A DNA stretch of 64,000 nt from Pleurocapsa minor HA4230-MV1 (GTDB taxonomy: Bacteria; Cyanobacteriota; Cyanobacteriia; Cyanobacteriales; Xenococcaceae): NCBI GenBank assembly GCA_019359095.1, contig JAHHHZ010000031.1, positions 34,692-98,691 on the forward strand. Reading direction: 5' to 3'. Made by a program: the position numbers and the translations under genes. The notes beneath the pieces are model-generated. The model saw only the letters and a list, made by a program, of their open reading frames with translations. It was not told where the DNA came from and did not search any database. Below, piece after piece: positions 18,614 to 25,062 of the stretch (position 1 is the first letter of the stretch; each line of letters starts with the position of its first letter).

Positions 18614-19852
18614 GTGATTTTTATGATTTCTTCTTTTAAATTCTTACCCAATCCATTTCGCTTTCTACTCATTACCGAATGGGTAATGCTTGCCAGTTGT
18701 GGCTCTTTGGCATTAGTAGAAGCTTGGCGGGGTCATACAATCCCCATAGAACACATTTCGATCTTATTTCTCTTAGGTGTAATGGGTTTGGTTTTACCTA
18801 GTGGCAACCAAATTATCAAAATTATCTACACGGCATTTGAAATTGGCTTAATTTTTTACGGGACAAGACTGGGTTATCTGCATATCTTGCCGACATTATA
18901 TTTAATTGTCGTGATGCGCAGTTGTTTCCTGTTTGAACTTGTAGGACGTTGGATCGTTACGGGGATAGTGTTTATGTTATTTTTAAGCGATCAATACAGA
19001 TATATTATAAAAACCGTACCAGAAAATCCAGAACAACAAATTAATTTTGGGATGCACATCGTCGCCGAAACCCTAGTGTTTGGCTTAGGGGTCTTTTTTG
19101 TATTACAGTTGACTAATAGAATACTATCCGAACGCCAGATGAGGCAAAAATTGGCTCAAGCGAACGAACAGTTACAAGAATATAGTCAAAAAATTGAAGA
19201 ACTAGCAACGGTACAGGAACGCAATCGTATTGCTCGTGATATTCACGATTCTTTAGGTCATGCTCTTACCAGCTTAAATATTCAGATGCAAACTGCCGTC
19301 AAACTATGGGAAAAAGAACCCGCACAGGCTCATTCTTTCCTCACTCAGGCTCAATCATTGGGAAAAAGGGCAATGCAGGAGGTACGTAAATCTATTAGCA
19401 CTTTGAGGGAAGACGACCAAGAAGAACAACCTTTAGAAGTCAGGATTGAAAGCTTGGTAGATGATTTGCGTAAAGGGACTGGATTATCAATTAGTACAAA
19501 TATCTGTCGCTGCGATCGCGTTTCGACACCAGTAGCTGAAACAATTTACCGTATTGTCCAAGAAGCTTTAACTAATATTTTTAAGTATGCTGAAGCCACG
19601 GAGGTAACAATTGAACTTAAAAGTACTTCTGAAGAATTGAGTTTAAGCGTAAAAGATAATGGCAAAGGTTTCGATCCTCAGCAAAAACGTTCTGGATTTG
19701 GATTACGGGGAATGCAAGAGCGCATCAGCTCAGTTAATGGTCAGTTTAAGCTAATTACCTCAGCAAGAAAAGGAAGTCGAACTGGATGTCGAATTGAAGT
19801 CAAAATTCCTCATGTTAATGTGTCCCAAAATATTTTGCAAAAAGCCCAATAA
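18614..19852 (+). CDS. NarL-type (HisKA_3) membrane sensor histidine kinase
   Basis: A 412-residue sensor kinase. The N-terminal 165 residues form about five or six membrane segments (for example ISILFLLGVMGLVLP, LYLIVVMRSCFLFELV, AETLVFGLGVFFVLQLT). A short coiled coil follows, then a HisKA_3 dimerisation domain with His211 in RIARDIHDSLGHALTSL, and an ATPase domain (IVQEALTNIFKYAEA; DNGKGFDP; GFGLRGMQERI). Such kinases pair with NarL-type response regulators; none is adjacent, and the only trace in the window is the remnant at 7665. The start is GTG 18614, or ATG 18623 three codons later. The sensed signal is unknown. Confidence 0.92.
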   Translation: MIFMISSFKFLPNPFRFLLITEWVMLASCGSLALVEAWRGHTIPIEHISILFLLGVMGLVLPSGNQIIKIIYTAFEIGLIFYGTRLGYLHILPTLYLIVVMRSCFLFELVGRWIVTGIVFMLFLSDQYRYIIKTVPENPEQQINFGMHIVAETLVFGLGVFFVLQLTNRILSERQMRQKLAQANEQLQEYSQKIEELATVQERNRIARDIHDSLGHALTSLNIQMQTAVKLWEKEPAQAHSFLTQAQSLGKRAMQEVRKSISTLREDDQEEQPLEVRIESLVDDLRKGTGLSISTNICRCDRVSTPVAETIYRIVQEALTNIFKYAEATEVTIELKSTSEELSLSVKDNGKGFDPQQKRSGFGLRGMQERISSVNGQFKLITSARKGSRTGCRIEVKIPHVNVSQNILQKAQ

Positions 19853-19965
19853 ATAGCGAGCGCTATACTGTTTTAGCCTTTATATTTTGCACCAGTTTAT
19901 CTAGATCGCGATCGCACGCTCAGAATCCAAAAGTGTAATTTGAGTTCGGATAAAATAACGCACAC

Positions 19966-20493
19966 TTAATCTGTTTTCTCTCCCTGCCAACTGTAAGCAT
20001 TTGATTCAGGGAGAATGCTAGGAATCGCCATCGTAGTTAGCATAACCATATTTGCGATCCAAAACAGCAAAACTAGCCACAATAAACTAAGCCAAGGCTG
20101 GGAATAGGTTATTAACTGTAACCCCGACCATAATTGCCAAATCCGAAACCCAGTGTAAAGTGTTCCAATAATGACAACCACGCTTTTACAAAGTGTACGG
20201 CTAAAACCTCTCTCACTTACTAACTGAATAGCAACAACTAATAAATACCAGCCAAAAAACTGTTGTAGAATTGGCTCATTCCAAAAGATAACCAGTAGAA
20301 ATACTGGAATAACTACCCCCAAGATCAAAGCGGCATTGACCCAGACTTTCATAAACTGCCATTGAGTATCACTGAAAGCCATTACTGATTTAAATGGTAA
20401 TTTTCCTTGTTTTACTAACCAACCATAACTCACACTCAAGAGAGTAGCGATCGCACAGAAGCAAAAGATAGTAAACCAATTATTAGGATTCAT
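19966..20493 (-). CDS. Multi-pass membrane protein of unknown function
   Basis: A 175-residue hydrophobic protein with five predicted membrane segments (about 6-27, 51-71, 79-92, 101-122 and 134-160). I do not recognise the family. A cytoplasmic loop (KQGKLPFKSVMAFSDTQWQFMK) lies between segments 1 and 2. It converges on the histidine kinase gene, leaving about 110 bases between the two stops. A possible 49-residue membrane peptide gene lies just upstream in the same direction. Confidence 0.65.
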   Translation of the reverse strand: MNPNNWFTIFCFCAIATLLSVSYGWLVKQGKLPFKSVMAFSDTQWQFMKVWVNAALILGVVIPVFLLVIFWNEPILQQFFGWYLLVVAIQLVSERGFSRTLCKSVVVIIGTLYTGFRIWQLWSGLQLITYSQPWLSLLWLVLLFWIANMVMLTTMAIPSILPESNAYSWQGEKTD

Positions 20494-20589
20494 TTTTTTT
20501 AATTATATAATTATCAGGTTTTATACTATTTTTACTTCTATATAACTAGATAACGAACGCAATATAAAGCTCTGTAGAATCTACAGATC

Positions 20590-20739
20590 CTAAAGCTTAA
20601 TAAAGCCAGTAAAAAGACTCAGGAAAAATAAGGATATAGGAAGTGTTACTAGTAGGGTTGTAGTAATTGTTTTTACAGATGGAGTCATGTTTTCAGAAGG
20701 ATTTCTTAACTCAGAAAAAGGGCGTGAAGTCTTATTCAT
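20590..20739 (-). CDS. Putative 49-residue single-pass membrane peptide
   Basis: A frame with ATG at 20739 and TAG at 20590 encodes a polar N-terminus (MNKTSRPFSELRNPSENM) and one hydrophobic segment (TTTLLVTLPISLFFLSLFTG). AAGTAAAG just before the ATG is a weak ribosome site. It is in the direction of the five-pass membrane gene about 100 bases downstream. The family is unknown; it could be chance. Confidence 0.35.
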   Translation of the reverse strand: MNKTSRPFSELRNPSENMTPSVKTITTTLLVTLPISLFFLSLFTGFIKL

Positions 20740-21024
20740 CTTTACTTAGTAGTTAATGTATGGTGTACTTTTTTATCTTTCACCATTTCTTATGATTTAA
20801 CGTCTCTCTAGAGAAGGATTATGATTTGCCTTGCGATCGGCTAAAGGTTGAAGTTAAGCTCAACGAGGTTTTGAGAGATTTAAACTCTGATCCTGTGCTT
20901 CAACCGTCCTTACTGCTGTGATAGCGCGATTGTATAGCTAGCACCAAACTATGTGGCACAAGCCGTTTCTAACATATCAAAACTGCAATAACTATAACTT
21001 TATGTAGGTAATATTTACTTAGCC

Positions 21025-21063
21025 ATCAACGAAAGTGATAAAACCTTTCTTACTTTCGTTGAT
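21025..21063. promoter_or_regulatory. Perfect 12-bp palindrome upstream of first crystallin gene
   Basis: ATCAACGAAAGT (21025-21036) and ACTTTCGTTGAT (21052-21063) are exact reverse complements, 15 bases apart. A half-site ACTTTATG at 20998-21005 precedes it with about the spacing used by the ACTTTAGT/ACTAAAGT pairs of the other crystallin promoters. It is probably an operator, 146 bases before the start codon. The rest of the 715-base gap 20494-21208 holds only the small peptide frame and no other recognisable feature. Confidence 0.6.
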
Positions 21064-21208
21064 ATCCATATCAAGACTTTTTAGAGATGTTTTATTTTTC
21101 GCTAATTTATAAGATAAAAAAAGTTTGAAAAGGAAAAGCTCATTAATTAGTTTAATGACTTTACTGAGTAAATAACTAAAGTAAATTCAAATTTTTAGGA
21201 GTAAAACA

Positions 21209-21562
21209 ATGACTAAGATCGATAACCAATCTAAATCTCTCTATAACATTGTAGTTGTAGAAGATATTGACCATGAATCTGCTGCTGCTATTTCTGGTGG
21301 AGCGTTAAAAGCTACAGATGTGACTTTATACTCCGAATCAGACTCATACGGAGCTCAATTTTCCAGTAATAAAAAAATAGAAGACTTAACTGAGTTTGGT
21401 TTTAATGATGCTACTGGATCTATTACTATCCGTAATGATAAAGCATGGAGATTCTATGAAGATGTAAATTTTGGAGGCAAATATATTGACGTAGGGCCAG
21501 GTCAAAGTGTTAATGCTGGTGATTTTGGCATGAAAATATCCTCTTTCAAAGCCCTACCATAG
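21209..21562 (+). CDS. Gly-Gly-leader beta/gamma-crystallin-like protein 1
   Basis: A 117-residue precursor. Residues 1-31 are a leader (MTKIDNQSKSLYNIVVVEDI then ...SAAAISGG) ending in Gly30-Gly31, the cut site of C39 peptidases. Residues about 36-117 form one beta/gamma-crystallin domain: VTLYSESDSYGAQF and WRFYEDVNFGGKYIDVGPGQ are the two Greek-key signatures, and FNDATGSITI and KISSFKAL resemble the calcium-binding loops. In the first loop, position 5 is Gly instead of Ser/Thr. GGAG lies 9 bases before the ATG. The transporter for such leaders is at 25063. The product is probably secreted; its target is unknown. Confidence 0.8.
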   Translation: MTKIDNQSKSLYNIVVVEDIDHESAAAISGGALKATDVTLYSESDSYGAQFSSNKKIEDLTEFGFNDATGSITIRNDKAWRFYEDVNFGGKYIDVGPGQSVNAGDFGMKISSFKALP

Positions 21563-21660
21563 TCCGAAGTTGTAAAAGGATCAGCTTAAAACTTTGGTAA
21601 CAGCTTTAATCACTGCGATTACCGATTTCAATGTTCTCACTTGTAGTAAAATATTCAACC

Positions 21661-21690
21661 AAGACTCTTCTTTACAAGGGTCTTTTTTTT
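21661..21690 (+). terminator. Rho-independent terminator after crystallin gene 1
   Basis: AAGACTCTT and AAGGGTCTT form a 9-base stem (one G-T pair) around a short CTTTAC loop, followed by eight Ts. It separates the first crystallin gene from the second. Confidence 0.75.
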
Positions 21691-21741
21691 AACTATATTC
21701 GCTGCAATTAATTTATTTAGAAAACTTTAATTTCTACTATG

Positions 21742-21783
21742 ACTTTAGTAATAGAAAAATTGCTGAGTTGAATAACTAAAGTT
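21742..21783. promoter_or_regulatory. ACTTTAGT-N25-ACTAAAGT palindrome before crystallin gene 2
   Basis: ACTTTAGT (21742-21749) and its exact complement ACTAAAGT (21775-21782) are 25 bases apart. The same arms with 25 and 26 base spacers occur before crystallin gene 3 and the transporter. A second shared block, AGATGTTTTATTTGGCTCTAA, follows about 50 bases on. The gap 21563-21968 holds this and the terminator only. Confidence 0.65.
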
Positions 21784-21968
21784 GTAGAGAGTTTATTTAT
21801 TTAGTTGAGTTGCATTCGAGACGTTTGTTAGATGTTTTATTTGGCTCTAAATTTTATTATAAAGACAGTTAAAAACAAAGCAAAAGTTGATTAGCCGATT
21901 ATTAATTATCTCATTAACTTTCGCCTGGTAAATAACTAAAGTAAACCCAAATTATTAGGATAAAAACA

Positions 21969-22316
21969 ATGACTAAGATTAACAATCAGTCCAATCGTCT
22001 AGATAACATTAACTTCGTGCAAGATCTTGACAATGAATCTGCTGCCGCCGTTTCTGGGGGGAAAGCAGTACCAGATGTAATCCTCTATTCTAAGAAAAAT
22101 CGACGAGGAAAATCCTTGCAAGTCAACGATGGAATAGCAGATTTGAGCAAGGACAACTTCGACGATAGCAGTTCATCTGTTGTAGTCAACAGTGGGACTT
22201 GGAGGTTGTACACAGAGCCGAATTTTAAGGGCCAATCTATTGATGTTGAATCAGATACTGCTCGCGATCTTCCTGGGAGATTTAACAACTCAATCTCTTC
22301 CTTAAAATCTATTTAA
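21969..22316 (+). CDS. Gly-Gly-leader beta/gamma-crystallin-like protein 2
   Basis: A 115-residue precursor with the same 31-residue leader architecture (MTKINNQSNRLDNINFVQDL then ...SAAAVSGG; cut after Gly31). The 84-residue core carries VILYSKKNRRGKSLQV and WRLYTEPNFKGQSIDVES Greek-key strands. It has two full calcium-loop motifs: DDSSSS (FDDSSSSVVV) and NNSISS (FNNSISSLKSI). These fit the D/N-D/N-x-x-S/T-S rule, so calcium binding is likely if the fold is right. AGGA precedes the ATG. It has its own palindromic promoter region rather than being in an operon with copy 1. Confidence 0.82.
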   Translation: MTKINNQSNRLDNINFVQDLDNESAAAVSGGKAVPDVILYSKKNRRGKSLQVNDGIADLSKDNFDDSSSSVVVNSGTWRLYTEPNFKGQSIDVESDTARDLPGRFNNSISSLKSI

Positions 22317-22418
22317 GAGATTCAGTCAGTACATTATTACCAAATCACTACTTTTCGGTTAGTCGATCAAGTTATAGTGTTAGCCTCTTACATCCCTTGC
22401 CCCCGTGACACATAATAC

Positions 22419-22458
22419 TGGGGGTAGCTGGGAGACTTTGAAGAATCCAGCTTCCCCA
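22419..22458. other. Strong hairpin downstream of crystallin gene 2
   Basis: GGGG plus AGCTGG pairs with CCAGCT plus CCCC around a loop of about 15 bases. CCCCC at 22400-22404 can pair alternatively with GGGGG at 22420-22424. No T-run follows, so it could be an RNA structure or repeat rather than a terminator. Confidence 0.35.
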
Positions 22459-22480
22459 AGCTAGAGGGCTTAACCGAGAA

Positions 22481-22558
22481 GTATTAGGTGGAATTCAAGT
22501 TTACACCGATGCCAATTTCCATGGCAAGGTAAGAACTGCTAAAGGTGTTCCTGACTGA
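22481..22558 (+). pseudogene. Fragment of a fourth crystallin-like gene
   Basis: The frame reads VLGGIQVYTDANFHGKVR then TAKGVPD and a stop at 22556. YTDANFHGK matches the second Greek-key strand of the intact crystallin genes (YTEPNFKGQ, YEDVNFGGK). The leader, first strands and end are missing. It lies in the 325-base gap between crystallin gene 2 and the DUF3455 gene. Confidence 0.6.
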
Positions 22559-22641
22559 AGAGTAAGCGATTTATGAAAGCTCAAAACTGGTAGGAGATCG
22601 CGCGCCAGCTTTAGACAAACAAAATAGATCAGAGGATTTTT

Positions 22642-23202
22642 ATGCTCAAACTTTCATCATGGCTAAATATTAGTCTCATTTTCTCCTTGAGTGGTTTAGG
22701 GCTATGTGGCATTGCTCGCGCCAACTCTAATAACGATTCTCCAATACCCAAAAAGTTGCAAGTGCCAACTGAACAACAAGTCCTAATGAAGGCCGTAGGT
22801 CGAGGAGCACAAATTTATGTTTGCGAGCGGCTGGCAGACAACCAATCACAGTTTAAGTGGACATTAAAGGCTCCTGATGCCAAGCTATTCGATGCCCAGG
22901 GCAAAGTTTTAGGAAAGCATTACGATGGCCCGACTTGGGAAGCAAACGATGGCAGTAAAATCACCGCAAGTATAGAAGCTAAAGAAAGCGCCCCAAACGG
23001 CTCAATTCCTTGGTATCTTCTCAAGGTAGAATCTTCTCAAGGTGATGGCATGTTGGCAAACGTAAAATGGATTCAGCGTCTGCATACGACTAGTGGCAAC
23101 CCCCCTACGCAAGATTGCGATCGCGATCGCCAAAATACAGAGATTTCTGTAAATTACACTGCTGATTATTACTTTTACAGTTCCACTGCTGAAGAAAATT
23201 AA
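22642..23202 (+). CDS. DUF3455 domain secreted protein
   Basis: A 186-residue protein with a signal peptide (LNISLIFSLSGLGLCGIARA, cut near residue 27). The DUF3455 domain shows VGRGAQIYVCERLADNQSQF, WTLKAPDAKLFDAQGKVLGKHY, GPTWEANDGSKI and TADYYFYSS. The function is unknown; the family is secreted in many bacteria and fungi. It sits inside the crystallin cluster between copies 2 and 3, in the same direction, and is closed by its own terminator. It uses the general Sec signal, not the Gly-Gly leader. A link to the cluster is positional only. Confidence 0.85.
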   Translation: MLKLSSWLNISLIFSLSGLGLCGIARANSNNDSPIPKKLQVPTEQQVLMKAVGRGAQIYVCERLADNQSQFKWTLKAPDAKLFDAQGKVLGKHYDGPTWEANDGSKITASIEAKESAPNGSIPWYLLKVESSQGDGMLANVKWIQRLHTTSGNPPTQDCDRDRQNTEISVNYTADYYFYSSTAEEN

Positions 23203-23274
23203 GCATAATTAAGATTTTTAATTTAATCATCAAAAATTAACATTAACTTATTGGAACATTAGTGCCAAATTAGA

Positions 23275-23303
23275 CTTTTGCCCTTTCTCGGCAAGAGTTT
23301 TTT
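23275..23303 (+). terminator. Rho-independent terminator after the DUF3455 gene
   Basis: CTTTTGCC (23275-23282) pairs with GGCAAGAG (23290-23297) around a 7-base loop, followed by six Ts. Confidence 0.7.
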
Positions 23304-23335
23304 GCATATTTGGTATTTTTATAATTAGCAATTAT

Positions 23336-23377
23336 AACTTTAGTCATAAATAGTTTACTTAGCTGAATAACTAAAGT
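23336..23377. promoter_or_regulatory. ACTTTAGT-N25-ACTAAAGT palindrome before crystallin gene 3
   Basis: ACTTTAGT (23337-23344) and ACTAAAGT (23370-23377) are separated by exactly 25 bases, as before crystallin gene 2. The downstream leader (about 23420-23565) is nearly identical to that of gene 2, including GAGATGTTTTATTTAGCTCT and TATAAAGACAGTTAAAAAC. Confidence 0.65.
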
Positions 23378-23565
23378 ATTAGAGAGTTTATTTAGTTCGT
23401 TTATAAAGGTTAAAGACTTTCGTGAGATGTTTTATTTAGCTCTGAATTTTATTATAAAGACAGTTAAAAACCAAAGTAAAAGTTAATTAACTAACTACTA
23501 ATTATTTTATTAACTCTTGCTTGGTAGATAACTAAAGTAAACCCAAATTATTAGGAAAAAAAACA

Positions 23566-23964
23566 ATGACTAAGATCAACAATCAATCCAATCGTCTAGA
23601 TAACATTAAGTTCGTGCAAGATATTGCCCCCGAAAGTGCTGCTAATTATAGTGGTGGAGCAAAGTTTTTCTTTGGTAAAGCTACTAATTCTACAGCTATA
23701 GTTTTACACAAGGATTTAGACGGAAAAGGACAGGCAATGGGTATAAATGCGCGTGTGGGTGAGCTAATTAACATTGGTGTGTTCCCAGATGGTTCAGAAA
23801 CTAGTTTTAACGATTCTGTCTCATCAATCACAACTAGAAAAGGTACATGGCAATTTTTTACTGACGCTGATGGAGAAGGTAATACAGGTGTTGTAGCAGC
23901 AGGAGGTATCGCTAATCTTGGTGAAAATAATGATGCAATTACAGGCATTAAGCGCATAAGGTAG
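23566..23964 (+). CDS. Gly-Gly-leader beta/gamma-crystallin-like protein 3
   Basis: A 132-residue precursor. The leader (MTKINNQSNRLDNIKFVQDI then ...SAANYSGG) is almost that of copy 2 and ends at Gly31. The core is longer (101 residues): it begins with a short Phe/Lys stretch and contains TAIVLHKDLDGKGQAM, a consensus calcium loop in FNDSVSSITT, and WQFFTDADGEGNTGV. The second calcium loop is weak (NNDAITGIKRI). The start is fixed by the leader. The copy is more diverged than 1 and 2 in its core but not in its leader and promoter, as expected if leader and promoter are selected by the shared transporter and regulator. Confidence 0.8.
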   Translation: MTKINNQSNRLDNIKFVQDIAPESAANYSGGAKFFFGKATNSTAIVLHKDLDGKGQAMGINARVGELINIGVFPDGSETSFNDSVSSITTRKGTWQFFTDADGEGNTGVVAAGGIANLGENNDAITGIKRIR

Positions 23965-24169
23965 AAATAAGAGATTTAGTTAGAGGAAAATAGCTGTTTC
24001 TTAAAGGAAGAAGAAAAAAAAGTTAATCTTAGTTCTTTGTTCTTTCTTTTTGAGCAAATTTTGACTTAAAAATAAGGCGATCGCCTTTTAGAAAATCGCG
24101 ATCGCGCTAGTTTTTACTCATAAATCAAATTAACTTTTTACTTTTATTTAAAAAAATTGGAGGTGCAAA

Positions 24170-24355
24170 ATGGCAATTGAGCGTGTTGGTTATTTAGGCT
24201 ATAAGCTTTACTGTTTAGGATGGCACAATGCTGTCCACAAGAATCTTAATTTAATCGAACATTTATTATGTAATGCTTTACTTTATTACCGTCGAGGCTT
24301 TAAAGAAGGTTGTGCATATATTAAAGCAAATAATCTTGAAGTAATGCTACATTAA
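24170..24355 (+). CDS. Small hypothetical protein
   Basis: A 61-residue protein that I do not recognise (starts MAIERVGYLGYKLYCLGWHN). It has three Cys, several Tyr and a basic middle (LLYYRRGFKEG). A strong ribosome site (GGAGGTG, 7 bases before the ATG) supports expression. There is no Gly-Gly leader or signal peptide. It lies between crystallin gene 3 and the transporter, so a role in the export locus is possible. The HIP1-rich inverted repeat at about 24077-24110 precedes it. Confidence 0.55.
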   Translation: MAIERVGYLGYKLYCLGWHNAVHKNLNLIEHLLCNALLYYRRGFKEGCAYIKANNLEVMLH

Positions 24356-24444
24356 AACGCTAATTCAACTGAACTCAATAAAATAGCTATTGCTATGTTA
24401 ATTAAAGATTGACACACCTTTATTCTTGATAAATTTATTAACCC

Positions 24445-24825
24445 ATGAACCATCCTGACCAATCTGCTTTAAAAGCTCGAAATAGATTACTCGCTATGCT
24501 TGTATTGCTCTGCATTTTAGATATTACCTTAGTGACTATTGCGCGGGATTTGTGGGCTATTGGGCGGATCTTACCAACGATTGTGGTGATGTACTTTGTT
24601 ATGCAGGGACAAAAATGGGCAAAATGGGTGCTGATGAGTATTTGCAGTTTGCTGGTGGTTATTTTAATCACAATGGTTCTAGCACTAGGTTCAAAACTCT
24701 CCACTGTTCTGATTGTGGGAAGTTTAATCATGGCTATTCTTAGCGCCATTATTGCGGTCTATCTGGTAAGTAGCAAAGATTTAAATCGTTATTTTGTCTT
24801 AAAAAGGCAAGCTTCTGTGCAATAG
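24445..24825 (+). CDS. Four-pass membrane protein of unknown function
   Basis: A 126-residue protein with four membrane segments (about 15-33, 42-54, 61-81 and 85-107) and short charged ends (MNHPDQSALKARNR; KDLNRYFVLKRQ). The positive-inside pattern places both ends in the cytoplasm. I do not recognise the family. A 103-residue frame on the opposite strand is a shadow. Its position just before the transporter gene suggests an accessory or immunity-like membrane protein, which is inference. Confidence 0.65.
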   Translation: MNHPDQSALKARNRLLAMLVLLCILDITLVTIARDLWAIGRILPTIVVMYFVMQGQKWAKWVLMSICSLLVVILITMVLALGSKLSTVLIVGSLIMAILSAIIAVYLVSSKDLNRYFVLKRQASVQ

Positions 24826-24898
24826 CCTTAATCTCGAAAATTTATCTCAACCAAAGTGGCCTCTAATTCAGCAACTCCCGATCATTATTGACTTTTAT

Positions 24899-24942
24899 AA
24901 CTTTAGTCATAGAGAAATAAACCTAGTTCAGCTACTAAAGTT
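24899..24942. promoter_or_regulatory. ACTTTAGT-N26-ACTAAAGT palindrome before the transporter
   Basis: ACTTTAGT (24900-24907) and ACTAAAGT (24934-24941), 26 bases apart, extended by one base on each side (AACTTTAGT/ACTAAAGTT). A block similar to the crystallin leaders (GAGACGTTTTTCAGACGTTT then GGGTTAATTT) follows. The transporter therefore appears to share regulation with its peptides. Confidence 0.65.
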
Positions 24943-25062
24943 ACAAAGGACTTACCCATAAAGTGTAGGTACGATTCGAGACGTTTTTCAGACGTTTTTT
25001 TTTGGGTTAATTTCTACGATACAGATAACTCAAAAAACCAGATTTTAAATTCCTACTGAAAA

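Noticed and set aside
23646..23957. 103-residue minus-strand frame opposite crystallin gene 3
   Set aside because: It is a shadow; the plus strand has the shared leader and promoter.
24070..24110. GCGATCGC palindromes as a terminator
   Set aside because: HIP1 octamers are scattered throughout the genome and here form no stem followed by a T-run.
24438..24749. 103-residue minus-strand frame opposite the four-pass membrane gene
   Set aside because: The plus-strand frame has coherent membrane segments and fits the direction of the locus; the minus frame has no ribosome site.
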